NCBI RefSeq assembly: GCF_049276915.1
Contig: NZ_JBASXK010000128.1
Location: forward strand, 1 to 47,574
Direction: 5' to 3'
DNA length: 47,574 bases
From: Aestuariivita sp049276915
Lineage (GTDB): Bacteria > Pseudomonadota > Alphaproteobacteria > Rhodobacterales > Rhodobacteraceae
Shown: positions 7,936 through 16,242 of the stretch, one piece after another
Position numbering within the stretch: the stretch's first letter is position 1
Layout of the letters: every line of letters begins with the position of its first letter
Translations under genes and position numbers: made by a program
The notes under the pieces: model-generated
What the model was told of the DNA's origin: nothing
Databases searched by the model: none
Seen by the model: the letters and a program-made list of their open reading frames with translations, nothing else

Positions 7936-9161
7936 CACGACCGGTAATCTGCGTTGATATCAATGTATCCGTGGGTCAGATCGCAGGTCCAGACAGTCGC
8001 TTGTCCAGACCCCAGGCCCAGATCCACGCGAATTGAGATCGCGTCGTTCTTCATATGCGCGGCTGCGTCTTCTTCGCGGTAGGTCGGGCTGACCCAGCCG
8101 TTCTCAGCCACAAGAGTGTCGCCGAACCAGATGCTCAGAAGATCGCGATCGGCAGTTGCCCCCGACTTGCCGATTGCCATGACCACGCGGCCCCAGTTGG
8201 GGTCTTCCCCGGCAATGGCCGTCTTGACCAGGGGCGAGTTTGCAATCGCCATCCCATGCACATGGGCTTCGCGGTCATCCTGCGCGCCGGTTACGCGTAC
8301 TTCCACGAATTTCGTGGCACCTTCGCCATCGCGAACGACCTGATGGGCGAGGTCCTGCATGATGTTGTGCAATGCCTCTTCAAAGGCAGCATTCCCAGCG
8401 ACATCGCAGCCAGAAGCCCCGGTGGCGCAGGCCAGCAGCGAATCCGAGGTCGAAGTATCGCTGTCTACCGTGATGCAGTTGAACGTCCGGGCATTCAGCC
8501 GACTGACCAGATTTTGCAAGTCAGGCTGGGCGATCTGAGCATCCGTAAAGATATAGACCAGCATCGTCGCCATATCAGGCGCAATCATCCCACTGCCCTT
8601 GGCGATCCCGGCGATGGTAATGACGGTTCCCTCGATCTCGACGGTCGCGCATGACCCTTTCGGGAAAGTGTCGGTCGTCATGATCGCTCGCGCTGCGGCT
8701 TCGATCCCCTGATCTGTCTGCCCGGCTTTCAGATCCGCGATCTTGGCGACGATCCGCTCATGGGGAAGCGGTTCTCCGATCACTCCGGTTGATGCCGTGA
8801 AAACGCGTTGGGCGGGAACGCCCACAGCCTCGGCCACTGCCGATGTCAGAACCTCGACCGATGTTTGCCCGTAATGGCCTGTAAACGCGTTGGAGTTCCC
8901 CGAGTTCACCAGGATTGCAGCCCCTTGGGACGGATCCGAGCCGAGCTTGGCCTGACAATCCAGAACCGGCGCGGACCGCGTCGAGGACCGCGTGAACACA
9001 CCCGCGATGGATGTGCCCGGCTGCAACACGGCCAGCATGACATCCGTGCGCCCGGAATAGCGCACTCCGGCGCTGGCCGCGGCGAAGGTAACGCCTGAAA
9101 TCCGGGGTAAATCCGGGAACCGCTCGGGTGCCAGCGGAGAGACTTTGTCGATCTTGGCCAA
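7935..9161 (-). CDS. argJ: Bifunctional glutamate N-acetyltransferase / N-acetylglutamate synthase ArgJ
   Basis: A 408-residue ArgJ. It recycles the acetyl group from N-acetylornithine to glutamate and, in the bifunctional form, also uses acetyl-CoA, in arginine synthesis. The precursor self-cleaves before the nucleophile Thr199 in DMATMLVYIFTD; the flanking KGSGMIAPDMA motif is conserved. The STGVIG segment (124-129) forms the oxyanion region. Two chains (about 198 and 210 residues) are therefore expected. Its start lies one base past the stop of the PPIase gene, so ppi-argJ-mutT form one transcription unit. Confidence 0.96.
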   Translation of the reverse strand: MAKIDKVSPLAPERFPDLPRISGVTFAAASAGVRYSGRTDVMLAVLQPGTSIAGVFTRSSTRSAPVLDCQAKLGSDPSQGAAILVNSGNSNAFTGHYGQTSVEVLTSAVAEAVGVPAQRVFTASTGVIGEPLPHERIVAKIADLKAGQTDQGIEAAARAIMTTDTFPKGSCATVEIEGTVITIAGIAKGSGMIAPDMATMLVYIFTDAQIAQPDLQNLVSRLNARTFNCITVDSDTSTSDSLLACATGASGCDVAGNAAFEEALHNIMQDLAHQVVRDGEGATKFVEVRVTGAQDDREAHVHGMAIANSPLVKTAIAGEDPNWGRVVMAIGKSGATADRDLLSIWFGDTLVAENGWVSPTYREEDAAAHMKNDAISIRVDLGLGSGQATVWTCDLTHGYIDINADYRS

Positions 9162-9162
9162 G

Positions 9163-10014
9163 TCAGTTTCTCAACAAATCTAGGTTCATGATTGATGCCG
9201 GATCCAGATCGCTCAGATCGGGGAGAACGACGTCTGCAGACGCCACCAGGGCCTCGATATGTTCGGTCACTGCGATCTGCTGCAATTCCAGCTGGATCTC
9301 ATCACGCACCTCTTCCAACGCAGGCGCATCCACCACACGGGTTTCATTCAGGCGGATCACATGCCAGCCGAATTCCGTCTGAACCGGCCCCGAAATGGTT
9401 TCAGGTTGCAATGAAATCACCGCCGCTTCGAAGTCTGGTACCATGCGCCCTGGTCCAAACCAGCCCAACGCCCCACCGTTTTCACGGCTTGGGCCGATGG
9501 ATTTTGCCTTTGCAACTTCTACAAAATCCGCCCCGCCATTCAATTCTTCGACAATGGCCAAGGCCTCTTCTTCGGTTTCCACCAGAATATGCGAGGCGTT
9601 GTATTCTTCACCGGCCGTGCCGTCAGCAAAGCGCGAGTCATAAGCGGCTTGAATATCGGCGTCGGATACCGCGGTGGCCATTGTCGCTTCGACCGCTTCA
9701 CCGGCCATCACCGAGCGTTCCTCGTTCTCCAATGACAGGCGCGCGGCACGGCTTGGCTCACCCTCAAAGGATTGCGCAAGGGCGGTCTGGCGTACCAGCT
9801 GGTCGATGATCCCGGGCAAAAGCACATCGGGACCCAGCTGCTGATACTGGGCTGGCAGGGTTGAAAAGGCCACAATCACATGCCCAAGAGTAATGTCCGT
9901 GCCGTCGACGGATGCGACGACTGTATCGGCAGATGGGGTGTCCTGAGCGGTCACTGGGAGGGTTAATACTCCGGTCAGAGCCAGAGTTGTCAGGAATGTG
10001 ACACCTTTGCGCAT
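9163..10014 (-). CDS. Exported parvulin-type peptidyl-prolyl isomerase
   Basis: The ATG at 10014, with AGGACG upstream, gives 283 residues; the open frame extends 15 codons further but without a better start. Residues 1-23 are a clear signal peptide (MRKG, hydrophobic core, VTA). A SurA/PrsA-like N-terminal helical region follows, and the rotamase domain is at about 137-226 (SHILVETEEEA, GGALGWFGPG, VQTEFGWHVI). It should act on outer-membrane or secreted proteins in the periplasm. It stands divergent from secA, a functional match for export. It has no second PPIase domain, so it is PpiC/PrsA-like rather than SurA. Confidence 0.88.
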   Translation of the reverse strand: MRKGVTFLTTLALTGVLTLPVTAQDTPSADTVVASVDGTDITLGHVIVAFSTLPAQYQQLGPDVLLPGIIDQLVRQTALAQSFEGEPSRAARLSLENEERSVMAGEAVEATMATAVSDADIQAAYDSRFADGTAGEEYNASHILVETEEEALAIVEELNGGADFVEVAKAKSIGPSRENGGALGWFGPGRMVPDFEAAVISLQPETISGPVQTEFGWHVIRLNETRVVDAPALEEVRDEIQLELQQIAVTEHIEALVASADVVLPDLSDLDPASIMNLDLLRN

Positions 10015-10187
10015 AGAAACGTCCTGTTTGAGGGCCATACAAGGGCACGGCGTTGACACTGTTTCGCCCGGCCCTTACATCGCTGGGAGGCTTGGGCAGA
10101 GCCGTCTTCACCAACGTTTCTACGGGCTGTGTGCGGGGGCGGCAAGATGGGCCCACGCAAGAATAAGTCAGATCGGCTGGAGAGAGC
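10015..10187. promoter_or_regulatory. Divergent promoter region between the PPIase gene and secA
   Basis: 173 bases separate the two divergent starts and must carry both promoters. secA is preceded by GGAGAGAGC immediately before its ATG. I cannot assign -35/-10 boxes with confidence. No SecM-like leader peptide is evident upstream of secA. Confidence 0.4.
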
Positions 10188-12884
10188 ATGCTCGGATTAG
10201 GGACTATCGCCAAGAAGGTGTTCGGCACCCCCAATGACCGCAAGGTCAAGGCGACGCGGCCGCTGGTCGAAAAGATCAATGCACTGGAGCCGGAATTCCA
10301 CGCGCTGAGCGATCAGGGTCTGATCGACAAGACGGCTGAATTGAAGAAACGCCATGCGGATGGCGAGAGCCTTGACGCTCTTCTGCCCGAAGCCTTCGCC
10401 AATTGTCGGGAGGGGGCCAGACGTACCCTTGGACTGCGGGCCTTTGATACGCAGCTGATGGGTGGGATTTTTCTGCATCAGGGCAATATCGCCGAAATGA
10501 AGACCGGCGAGGGCAAAACCCTTGTGGCGACGTTCCCGGCCTATCTCAATGCCCTGAGTGGCAAGAGCGTCCATGTGGTGACGGTGAACGAATACCTTGC
10601 CAAACGAGACAGCGAGTGGATGAGCAAAGTCTTTTCCGCCTTGGGAATGAAGACGGGCTGTATCTATTCCGACATGCCCGGCGATCTGAAACTGGACGCC
10701 TATAACAGCGATGTCGTCTATGGGACGAACAACGAATTCGGGTTTGACTACCTGCGCGACAACATGAAGTCAGATCTGTCGCAGGTGATGCAGAAGGATC
10801 ATTACTTTGCGATCGTCGACGAGGTCGACTCGATCCTTATCGACGAAGCGCGTACGCCGCTTGTCATTTCGGGCCCCGCTCAGGACCGCAGCGAGCTGTA
10901 TGTCTCGATCAATGCGCTGATTCCGCTGGTGGCAGACGATCATTTTGAGATCGACGAAAAGCAACGCAGCGTGAACTTTTCCGACGAAGGCAACGAGTTC
11001 CTTGAGGCCAAGCTTTTTGAGGCCGGGCTGCTGGAAGAGGGCCAATCGCTGTATGATCCCGAAAGCACGACCATCGTGCATCACGTCAATCAGGGTCTGC
11101 GCGCACACAAGCTGTTCCAGAGAGACAAGGATTACATCGTCCGTGACGGCAGTGTTGTTCTGATCGACGAGTTTACGGGCCGTATGATGCCGGGTCGCCG
11201 TCTGGGCGATGGTTTGCATCAGGCCATCGAGGCAAAGGAAGGTGTGTCGATCCAGCCCGAGAACGTGACTCTGGCCAGTGTGACATTCCAGAACTTTTTC
11301 CGCCTGTATGAAAAGCTTTCGGGCATGACGGGTACAGCGGCGACCGAAGCGGCCGAATTCTCCGAGATCTATGGCCTTGGCGTGGTCGAAGTGCCCACCA
11401 ACAAGCCCATCGCCCGAGTGGATGAAGACGACAAGGTCTACAGCTCTGTGCGCGAAAAGTACGAGGCGATGATCAAGGAGATCCAGAAGGCCAACAAGAA
11501 GGGCCAGCCGGTTCTTGTCGGGACCACCTCGATCGAAAAGTCCGAACTGCTAAGCCAGATGCTGACCAAGGAAGGCATCCCGCACAACGTTCTGAACGCG
11601 CGCCAGCACGAGCAGGAAGCGCAGATCATCGCAGATGCAGGCAAGCTGGGTGCCGTCACCATTGCGACGAACATGGCAGGCCGTGGCACGGATATTCAGC
11701 TGGGCGGAAATGTGGAGCTGAAGGTTCTGGAGGCGCTGGCAGAGAATCCGGATGCGGATCCCGAAGCATTGCGCGCCGCAGAAGAAGCCAAGCACGCAGA
11801 AGAAAAGCAAAAAGTGCTTGAGGCGGGCGGGTTGTTTGTTCTGGCGTCTGAACGTCACGAAAGCCGCCGCATCGACAACCAGTTGCGTGGCCGTTCCGGT
11901 CGTCAGGGTGATCCGGGCCGCACGGCGTTCTATCTGTCGCTTGAAGACGATCTGATGCGTATTTTCGGCTCGGAACGGCTGGACAAGGTGCTCAAGACAC
12001 TGGGCATGAAGGAAGGCGAAGCCATCATCCATCCGTGGGTGAACAAGTCTCTGGAACGTGCGCAGGCCAAGGTCGAAGGCCGCAACTTTGACATGCGCAA
12101 GCAGATCCTGAAATTCGATGATGTCATGAATGATCAGCGCAAGCTGATCTTCAACCAGCGTCGCGACATCATGGCCGCGGATGATATCTCGGAAATCTCA
12201 ACCGATATGCGCCATCAGGTGGTCGAAGATCTGGTTGCGCAATACATGCCGCCAAACACCTATGCGGATCAGTGGGACACCGCCGGACTTGGTGAGGCTG
12301 TCAGCAACCAGCTTGGTCTTGATCTTCCCATCGTGGAATGGGCCGATGAAGAGGGCGAAGATGACGAGCATATGATCGAACGTCTGGTCAAAGCCAGCGA
12401 TGAGCATATGGCCAAGAAGGCAGTCGATTTCGGCATCGAGAACATGCGTAGCATCGAAAAACAGGTGTTGCTCAATACGCTGGATACCAAGTGGCGCGAG
12501 CATCTTCTGACGCTGGAGCATTTGCGCTCGGTTGTGGGGTTCCGGGGCTATGCGCAGCGTGATCCTCTGAACGAATACAAGAATGAGTCCTTCCAGCTTT
12601 TCGAAGGCCTGCTGGACAGTCTACGTGCGGATGTCACGCGCGATCTGTCCCGGATCAGACCGTTGAGCGAAGAACAAAGGCAGGAAATCATCGCCCAGAT
12701 GGCGGCCGAGCAAGCCCGTCTGCAGGCACCGGCCGCACCGTCTCAAGTTGAAGAACTGGCTGAAGATCCGCTGCCCGGCTTTGTTGAGGATGATCAATCG
12801 ACCTGGGGCAACCCGGGCCGAAATGAGAAATGCCCCTGTGGATCAGGCAAGAAGTTCAAGCACTGTCACGGTAAGCTAATTTAA
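10188..12884 (+). CDS. secA: Preprotein translocase ATPase SecA
   Basis: An 898-residue SecA, the motor of the Sec pathway. Walker A is at 105-111 (KTGEGKT) and DEVD at 211-214. The helicase motif GRGTD, the QLRGRSGRQGDPG motif, and the helical wing domain (DDVMNDQRK) all follow in order. The C-terminus carries the SecB/zinc-binding tail with C882, C884, C893 and H894. The gene is complete. No terminator is visible after it; the AT-rich foreign stretch begins within about 20 bases of the stop. Confidence 0.98.
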   Translation: MLGLGTIAKKVFGTPNDRKVKATRPLVEKINALEPEFHALSDQGLIDKTAELKKRHADGESLDALLPEAFANCREGARRTLGLRAFDTQLMGGIFLHQGNIAEMKTGEGKTLVATFPAYLNALSGKSVHVVTVNEYLAKRDSEWMSKVFSALGMKTGCIYSDMPGDLKLDAYNSDVVYGTNNEFGFDYLRDNMKSDLSQVMQKDHYFAIVDEVDSILIDEARTPLVISGPAQDRSELYVSINALIPLVADDHFEIDEKQRSVNFSDEGNEFLEAKLFEAGLLEEGQSLYDPESTTIVHHVNQGLRAHKLFQRDKDYIVRDGSVVLIDEFTGRMMPGRRLGDGLHQAIEAKEGVSIQPENVTLASVTFQNFFRLYEKLSGMTGTAATEAAEFSEIYGLGVVEVPTNKPIARVDEDDKVYSSVREKYEAMIKEIQKANKKGQPVLVGTTSIEKSELLSQMLTKEGIPHNVLNARQHEQEAQIIADAGKLGAVTIATNMAGRGTDIQLGGNVELKVLEALAENPDADPEALRAAEEAKHAEEKQKVLEAGGLFVLASERHESRRIDNQLRGRSGRQGDPGRTAFYLSLEDDLMRIFGSERLDKVLKTLGMKEGEAIIHPWVNKSLERAQAKVEGRNFDMRKQILKFDDVMNDQRKLIFNQRRDIMAADDISEISTDMRHQVVEDLVAQYMPPNTYADQWDTAGLGEAVSNQLGLDLPIVEWADEEGEDDEHMIERLVKASDEHMAKKAVDFGIENMRSIEKQVLLNTLDTKWREHLLTLEHLRSVVGFRGYAQRDPLNEYKNESFQLFEGLLDSLRADVTRDLSRIRPLSEEQRQEIIAQMAAEQARLQAPAAPSQVEELAEDPLPGFVEDDQSTWGNPGRNEKCPCGSGKKFKHCHGKLI

Positions 12885-12943
12885 CAAGCTAAATCAAAGG
12901 CTTACGTTTCACTTGCAAAGTATAAAATGTTATGCAAATGTTC

Positions 12944-12962
12944 TGCAAAACGGTGTTTTGCA
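12944..12962. repeat. 8-bp inverted repeat at the edge of the foreign insert
   Basis: TGCAAAAC, GGT, GTTTTGCA form a perfect 8-bp palindrome with a 3-base centre, between secA and the integrase fragment. It has no T run and is not a terminator. It could be a recombinase core site or an operator for the integrase gene; this is inference. Confidence 0.4.
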
Positions 12963-13016
12963 TAGGGTGTTGAGCATTTGTTAGGCGAAAAAGACGTTGG
13001 TTTTGAAGAGAAACTG

Positions 13017-13373
13017 ATGGAAGGAAAGGTGCTGTTGTTCCTACGCAACGGCATCTTCCAAGTGCGTCTGTACAAAGGCAATCGCCAATACATCTATAAA
13101 AGCCTCAAAACACGCGACTTAGCCAAAGCAAGAGACTTGGCTATTCGAGCCTACTACGAGTTAGAGTTTCGTAAAGAAGAACAGCTGCCGCTGCAGATTA
13201 AACGATTTAGTGATGTGCTTAACGAGTATGAGCGACTGCGTGAGAGCCAAAACGCACGTGGAACATATCGCCACAGTAACAAGGCTAACCAACAGCAAAC
13301 CAGCGACTTTAGGCGGCGATTTACAAGCACTGTGCCAGTGTCGTTGCCTTTCGTCTGTGCTGCACTCAAGTAA
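13017..13373 (+). pseudogene. Tyrosine integrase fragment, N-terminal (arm/core-binding) part only
   Basis: From ATG 13017 (the open frame begins at TTG 12978) the frame gives LLFLRNGIFQVRLY, then KSLKTRDLAKARDLA, then a helix with NEYERLRE. This is the typical N-terminal DNA-binding region of phage/island integrases. Homology-like sequence ends near 13300; the last 20 or so residues read antisense through the next fragment. No catalytic domain follows, so it is a remnant. Base use is visibly AT-richer than secA before it. Confidence 0.7.
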
Positions 13374-13564
13374 ATAGTGTCACGTGGTTCACCGTTGGCT
13401 TCAAATACGTCTCCAATACGTAGTGCAGCTATTTCGCAAGCACGTAGTCCTGCGTAGAAGCTGAGTGCGACGGCTGTGTGGTTGCGTGTGCTGTGACGTA
13501 GACTATTGACGACAGCCGTTAAGCGTCGAAATTCCGTGTCAGTTGACAACTTGGCTTGTTTCAC
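13304..13564 (-). pseudogene. Second tyrosine recombinase fragment, first half of the catalytic domain
   Basis: The minus-strand frame opens at 13564 with MKQAKLSTDTEF and contains SFYAGLRACEIAALRIGDVF with catalytic Arg41. The QTKGN segment has the expected catalytic Lys72. It loses similarity after NRRLKS (residue 87). The later HxxR, H and Tyr boxes are absent. It is the short, core-only type of recombinase, so it comes from a different gene than the plus-strand fragment it faces. The two abut head-on near 13290-13312, which marks a rearrangement junction. Confidence 0.7.
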
Positions 13565-13796
13565 GTCTGTGCCCCATAATGTGTGGTTTTACTGCGTTTA
13601 AGTATAAACCCACACAATAGTTTGGACGACTGAAAATGCAGTCTCAGTTAACCAATTGAAATCGAATGCGATTGGGTGAAAATGTTAGAGATTACTAATT
13701 CTATAACATTTATACTTCAGCAAGTGCCAAGTGCTGTTCACGTAGGTAGCTACTGAGCAGGGCACTTACATGTGACAGTGAACGCTGTTGTTGAGG
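13565..13796. other. AT-rich spacer in the foreign insert with two dyads
   Basis: No gene seen. TGTGTGG (13580-13586) and its complement ending at 13616 form a near-perfect long hairpin, with TTTTAC against GTATAAA inside. A second possible stem is AAGTGCC (about 13724) with GGCACTT (about 13761). They may be promoter, terminator or recombination structures of the inserted element. Confidence 0.35.
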
Positions 13797-14537
13797 CTAA
13801 ACTGTGGGAGCGTTTGCCAGCTTGGCGATTGTTCGTAAGCAATTTGCAGCTGTCAGAACGCTGAAATCTCTGCCCATGTGTCTTTGATAACTGTACCAGT
13901 TTGAGTTCTTGCCCACATAATCAGTGCTGAACTGCTCACGTGTGCGAACCAAGCCAGCTTCAGTGAAGCACCAACGCTCTACGCACACACCTTTGTCAGC
14001 TGCACGTCCAAACAGCACTCTGTCCAACTTGTGCCAATATGCACCGTACAGTGCTTCTGCTGTGCAGGCACCTATGGCTGTGCCCTTGTTGAACTTAAGA
14101 ACACCAACTGTGTCGTAGTTGCCCTTCGCTAGTTCCTGCTGCAGATCGGTCATGATCTTGAACAGAGCGGTCTCACTCAGCTCATAAAGGATCAGACGCG
14201 AAGGACGGCAAGCCAGGATCTGGCGGGACAGTTCGGATCCGATTGAGCCGCCGGCCCCGGACACCAGAACACAGCGGTTTTCATATTCGGCCCGGGTGAC
14301 CCGAGACTCCATCCTGCAAATCTCGCGAACGAGGAACATATGCTCGGGGTTGGGGTGTGGATCCTTGTCCGGGTTCCCTGGCCCTGATCGCGCGCCCGTT
14401 GACAGGGTGGTACCCGTCAGAAACATGGCCGCGCGATGATATGCCGATGCAAGGCGGCGCGCGCAAAGATGGCACTGGCGCGACCGCGCCGTGATGAACC
14501 GCCCAAGTGCCGCCCGAACACTGCCCGAACCGTTCAT
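13797..14537 (-). pseudogene. Chimeric remnant of a CapD/FlaA1-type nucleotide-sugar epimerase
   Basis: The frame starts at ATG 14537, overlapping the sugar-transferase stop (ATGA), so it was the next gene of the same operon. Residues 84-138 match the start of the CapD/WbpM SDR domain: EYENRCVLV, then the Rossmann motif GAGGSIG at 94-100, then RPSRLILYELSE. The usual four-helix membrane domain is missing or scrambled in residues 1-80. After about residue 137 (near 14129) the sequence switches to an unrelated, AT-richer stretch of about 109 residues with no SDR features, and the catalytic Tyr-Lys part is gone. It is a broken gene joined to foreign DNA. Confidence 0.65.
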
Positions 14538-15262
14538 GCCTTCGCTTTCAAAGATTGATGTCCAAGCACCCGCCTGACGCGCAGTGGTTGTGGAAGCCTG
14601 AAGACATCACGGGGTCGGTACCGCGACACGCGGATTTGCGGATCCCTGGAATTGACGCGCGATGCCAGCTCTCCGATCGTTTGAAATGCCAGCGCGAAAT
14701 CGTAGGCCAGCGACCAGTTTCGCTGATAGATGATGTCAAGCCGCGCCTTCCTCGGGATGCAGAGCCGGCGATAGACATCATCAGTCTGGCGAGCCGTGCG
14801 ACAGTGCCGCAACAGATTTCCCTCATGTTTGTGAAAGGTGAGCGTCGCAAGCCCGGTCACACCGGGCCGTGAGGCCAGAACATCACGCTAAAGGTCGGGA
14901 AACTGGTCGACATACATGCGCAGGGGCGGACGCGGGCCGACAAAGCTCAGATCACCCATGAGAATGTTCCAAAGCTGGGGAAGCTCATCCAGCCGCTTGG
15001 CGCGCAGCCTTGCGCCAAGCCGGGTGATGCGCGCAGATTTGTCCGCACCCGAGACCCCTGAATCATTCTGCGCCAGGGTCATTGTTCGAAACTTGATCAA
15101 CCCGAAGCTGTCAGTCGGGGTTTTCATACGTTCCCCCACATAAAAGATCGGGCGTCCCTGCATCACCAAAAGCAGCAGGGCAACCACCGCGATAACCGGA
15201 GCCAGGATCACCAAAAGCAGGGCGGCAAAGACCACATCCATGATGCGTTTGGCCGCTGTCAT
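14534..15262 (-). pseudogene. Exopolysaccharide sugar transferase (ExoY/WcaJ-like) interrupted by an in-frame TAG
   Basis: The start is ATG 15262, overlapping the epimerase stop (ATGA). One membrane anchor (KRIMDVVFAALLLVIL and on) is followed by the cytosolic phosphoglycosyl transferase motifs FGLIKFRTMT, RLDELPQLWN and LSFVGPRPP. At 14888-14890 the same frame has TAG between QFPDL and RDVLASRPGVTGLAT. The frame then continues in register through CIPRKARLDIIYQRN to 14534. Homologues usually have Tyr at that point, so one base change (TAC/TAT to TAG) explains it. Truncation would remove the RPGVTGL region. A sequencing error or amber read-through are alternatives. Confidence 0.8.
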
Positions 15263-16140
15263 GCCCATGGCCTGACATGGTTTTTCCAATCCTGCACAAT
15301 CGCCTGTGCCGGGTTTTCCAGGCTAGGCAGGGCGAGGATGCGGTTCAGTCTGCTTGTATCCAGCGTGACCTTTGGAATGATGGTTTCGCAGGGCCGTCGC
15401 GGCGACCAGGTCAGATCGGCCGCCCGCAACAGTGCACCCATGCGCACCGGCTCGGGCTGGGCGATGTTCAAAACCTCGGGCAGGGTGTCCTGACGCGACA
15501 GCAATGTCGCAAGGACATGGGCCAGATCATTCGGTCCGATATAGCTGCGCAAGGGTGTTTGACCGTCGGGCATTTGATCCAGTGCAAAACCCGGTACCCA
15601 GCCACCCAGTATAGCATCCGCTCCGGCGACGTTCCCTATCCGCAGGACACACAAACGCACCGAAAGCGCCCGGGCGAGCGCGATCGCGGCACGCTCCATC
15701 CGCAGTTTGGCAAGCCCATAGGCACTGATCGGATGGGTTGGACTGGTTTCGCGCCACATCCCGTCCCCAAGACCGTAGACAGCCGCCGAGGAGCACAAAA
15801 GCACCGTTGAAACACGCGCCGAGGCCGCTGCGCGAATGGCTGCCAGCGCAAGTTCTGAATTCAACGCCAGATCACCGCGACATTCCGTGACCCCGGCAAG
15901 AGATAGAATTGCGCGATGGCCCATGGCAGCTTCGGCAAGCCGCCCCTCCTCCCGCAGGGGATCAAGGCAGACAAGACCTGGTTTGCGCTGCCGCGATGCC
16001 CAGATCACGGGTCGGTCGATCCAGATGCGCTGTAACGCACGACCCAGTCGACCGGATGACCCCAGAACCAGAGTCAGGGGGAACATGTCATGGCCAGATG
16101 ATGGGCCAGATGATGGGCCAGATGATGGGAATGAAGGCAT
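15259..16140 (-). CDS. NAD-dependent epimerase/dehydratase family protein (exopolysaccharide locus)
   Basis: An extended-SDR sugar-nucleotide enzyme. The Rossmann motif LGSSGRLGRAL is close to the N-terminus. LCSSAAVYG and YGLAKLRME (Tyr-x3-Lys) supply the catalytic residues. From ATG 16140 the length is 293, with an odd PSSGPSSGPSSG leader encoded by a 12-bp tandem repeat. From ATG 16086 (MFPLTLVLG) the protein has 275 residues and begins right at the fold, which I prefer, although no clear ribosome-binding site marks either. The C-terminus is short compared with GalE. The substrate is unknown. It is the first gene of the damaged polysaccharide operon. Confidence 0.75.
   Translation of the reverse strand: MPSFPSSGPSSGPSSGHDMFPLTLVLGSSGRLGRALQRIWIDRPVIWASRQRKPGLVCLDPLREEGRLAEAAMGHRAILSLAGVTECRGDLALNSELALAAIRAAASARVSTVLLCSSAAVYGLGDGMWRETSPTHPISAYGLAKLRMERAAIALARALSVRLCVLRIGNVAGADAILGGWVPGFALDQMPDGQTPLRSYIGPNDLAHVLATLLSRQDTLPEVLNIAQPEPVRMGALLRAADLTWSPRRPCETIIPKVTLDTSRLNRILALPSLENPAQAIVQDWKNHVRPWA
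16092..16127. repeat. Three tandem copies of a 12-bp unit
   Basis: GGCCAGATGATG occurs three times in a row over the extreme 5' end of the epimerase frame. Twelve is a multiple of three, so copy-number change keeps the frame. It affects only the N-terminal leader or the translation-start region. Confidence 0.9.
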
Positions 16141-16242
16141 GGAACCCGCAGATCAAGAAACATCTGCGACTCCTGCTAACAGCAAAGCTCTTATCGTTTG
16201 ATTAAACCACGACGAAATTCAACAAGCACCCGAATGAAAATC

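Noticed and set aside
12978..13373. Complete small DNA-binding protein
   Set aside because: The motifs are those of an integrase N-terminus, and its last residues read through the antisense of another recombinase fragment, so it is a remnant.
16092..16127. CRISPR-like repeat
   Set aside because: Units are 12 bp, directly adjacent with no spacers; a simple tandem repeat. No CRISPR array or cas gene was seen in the window.
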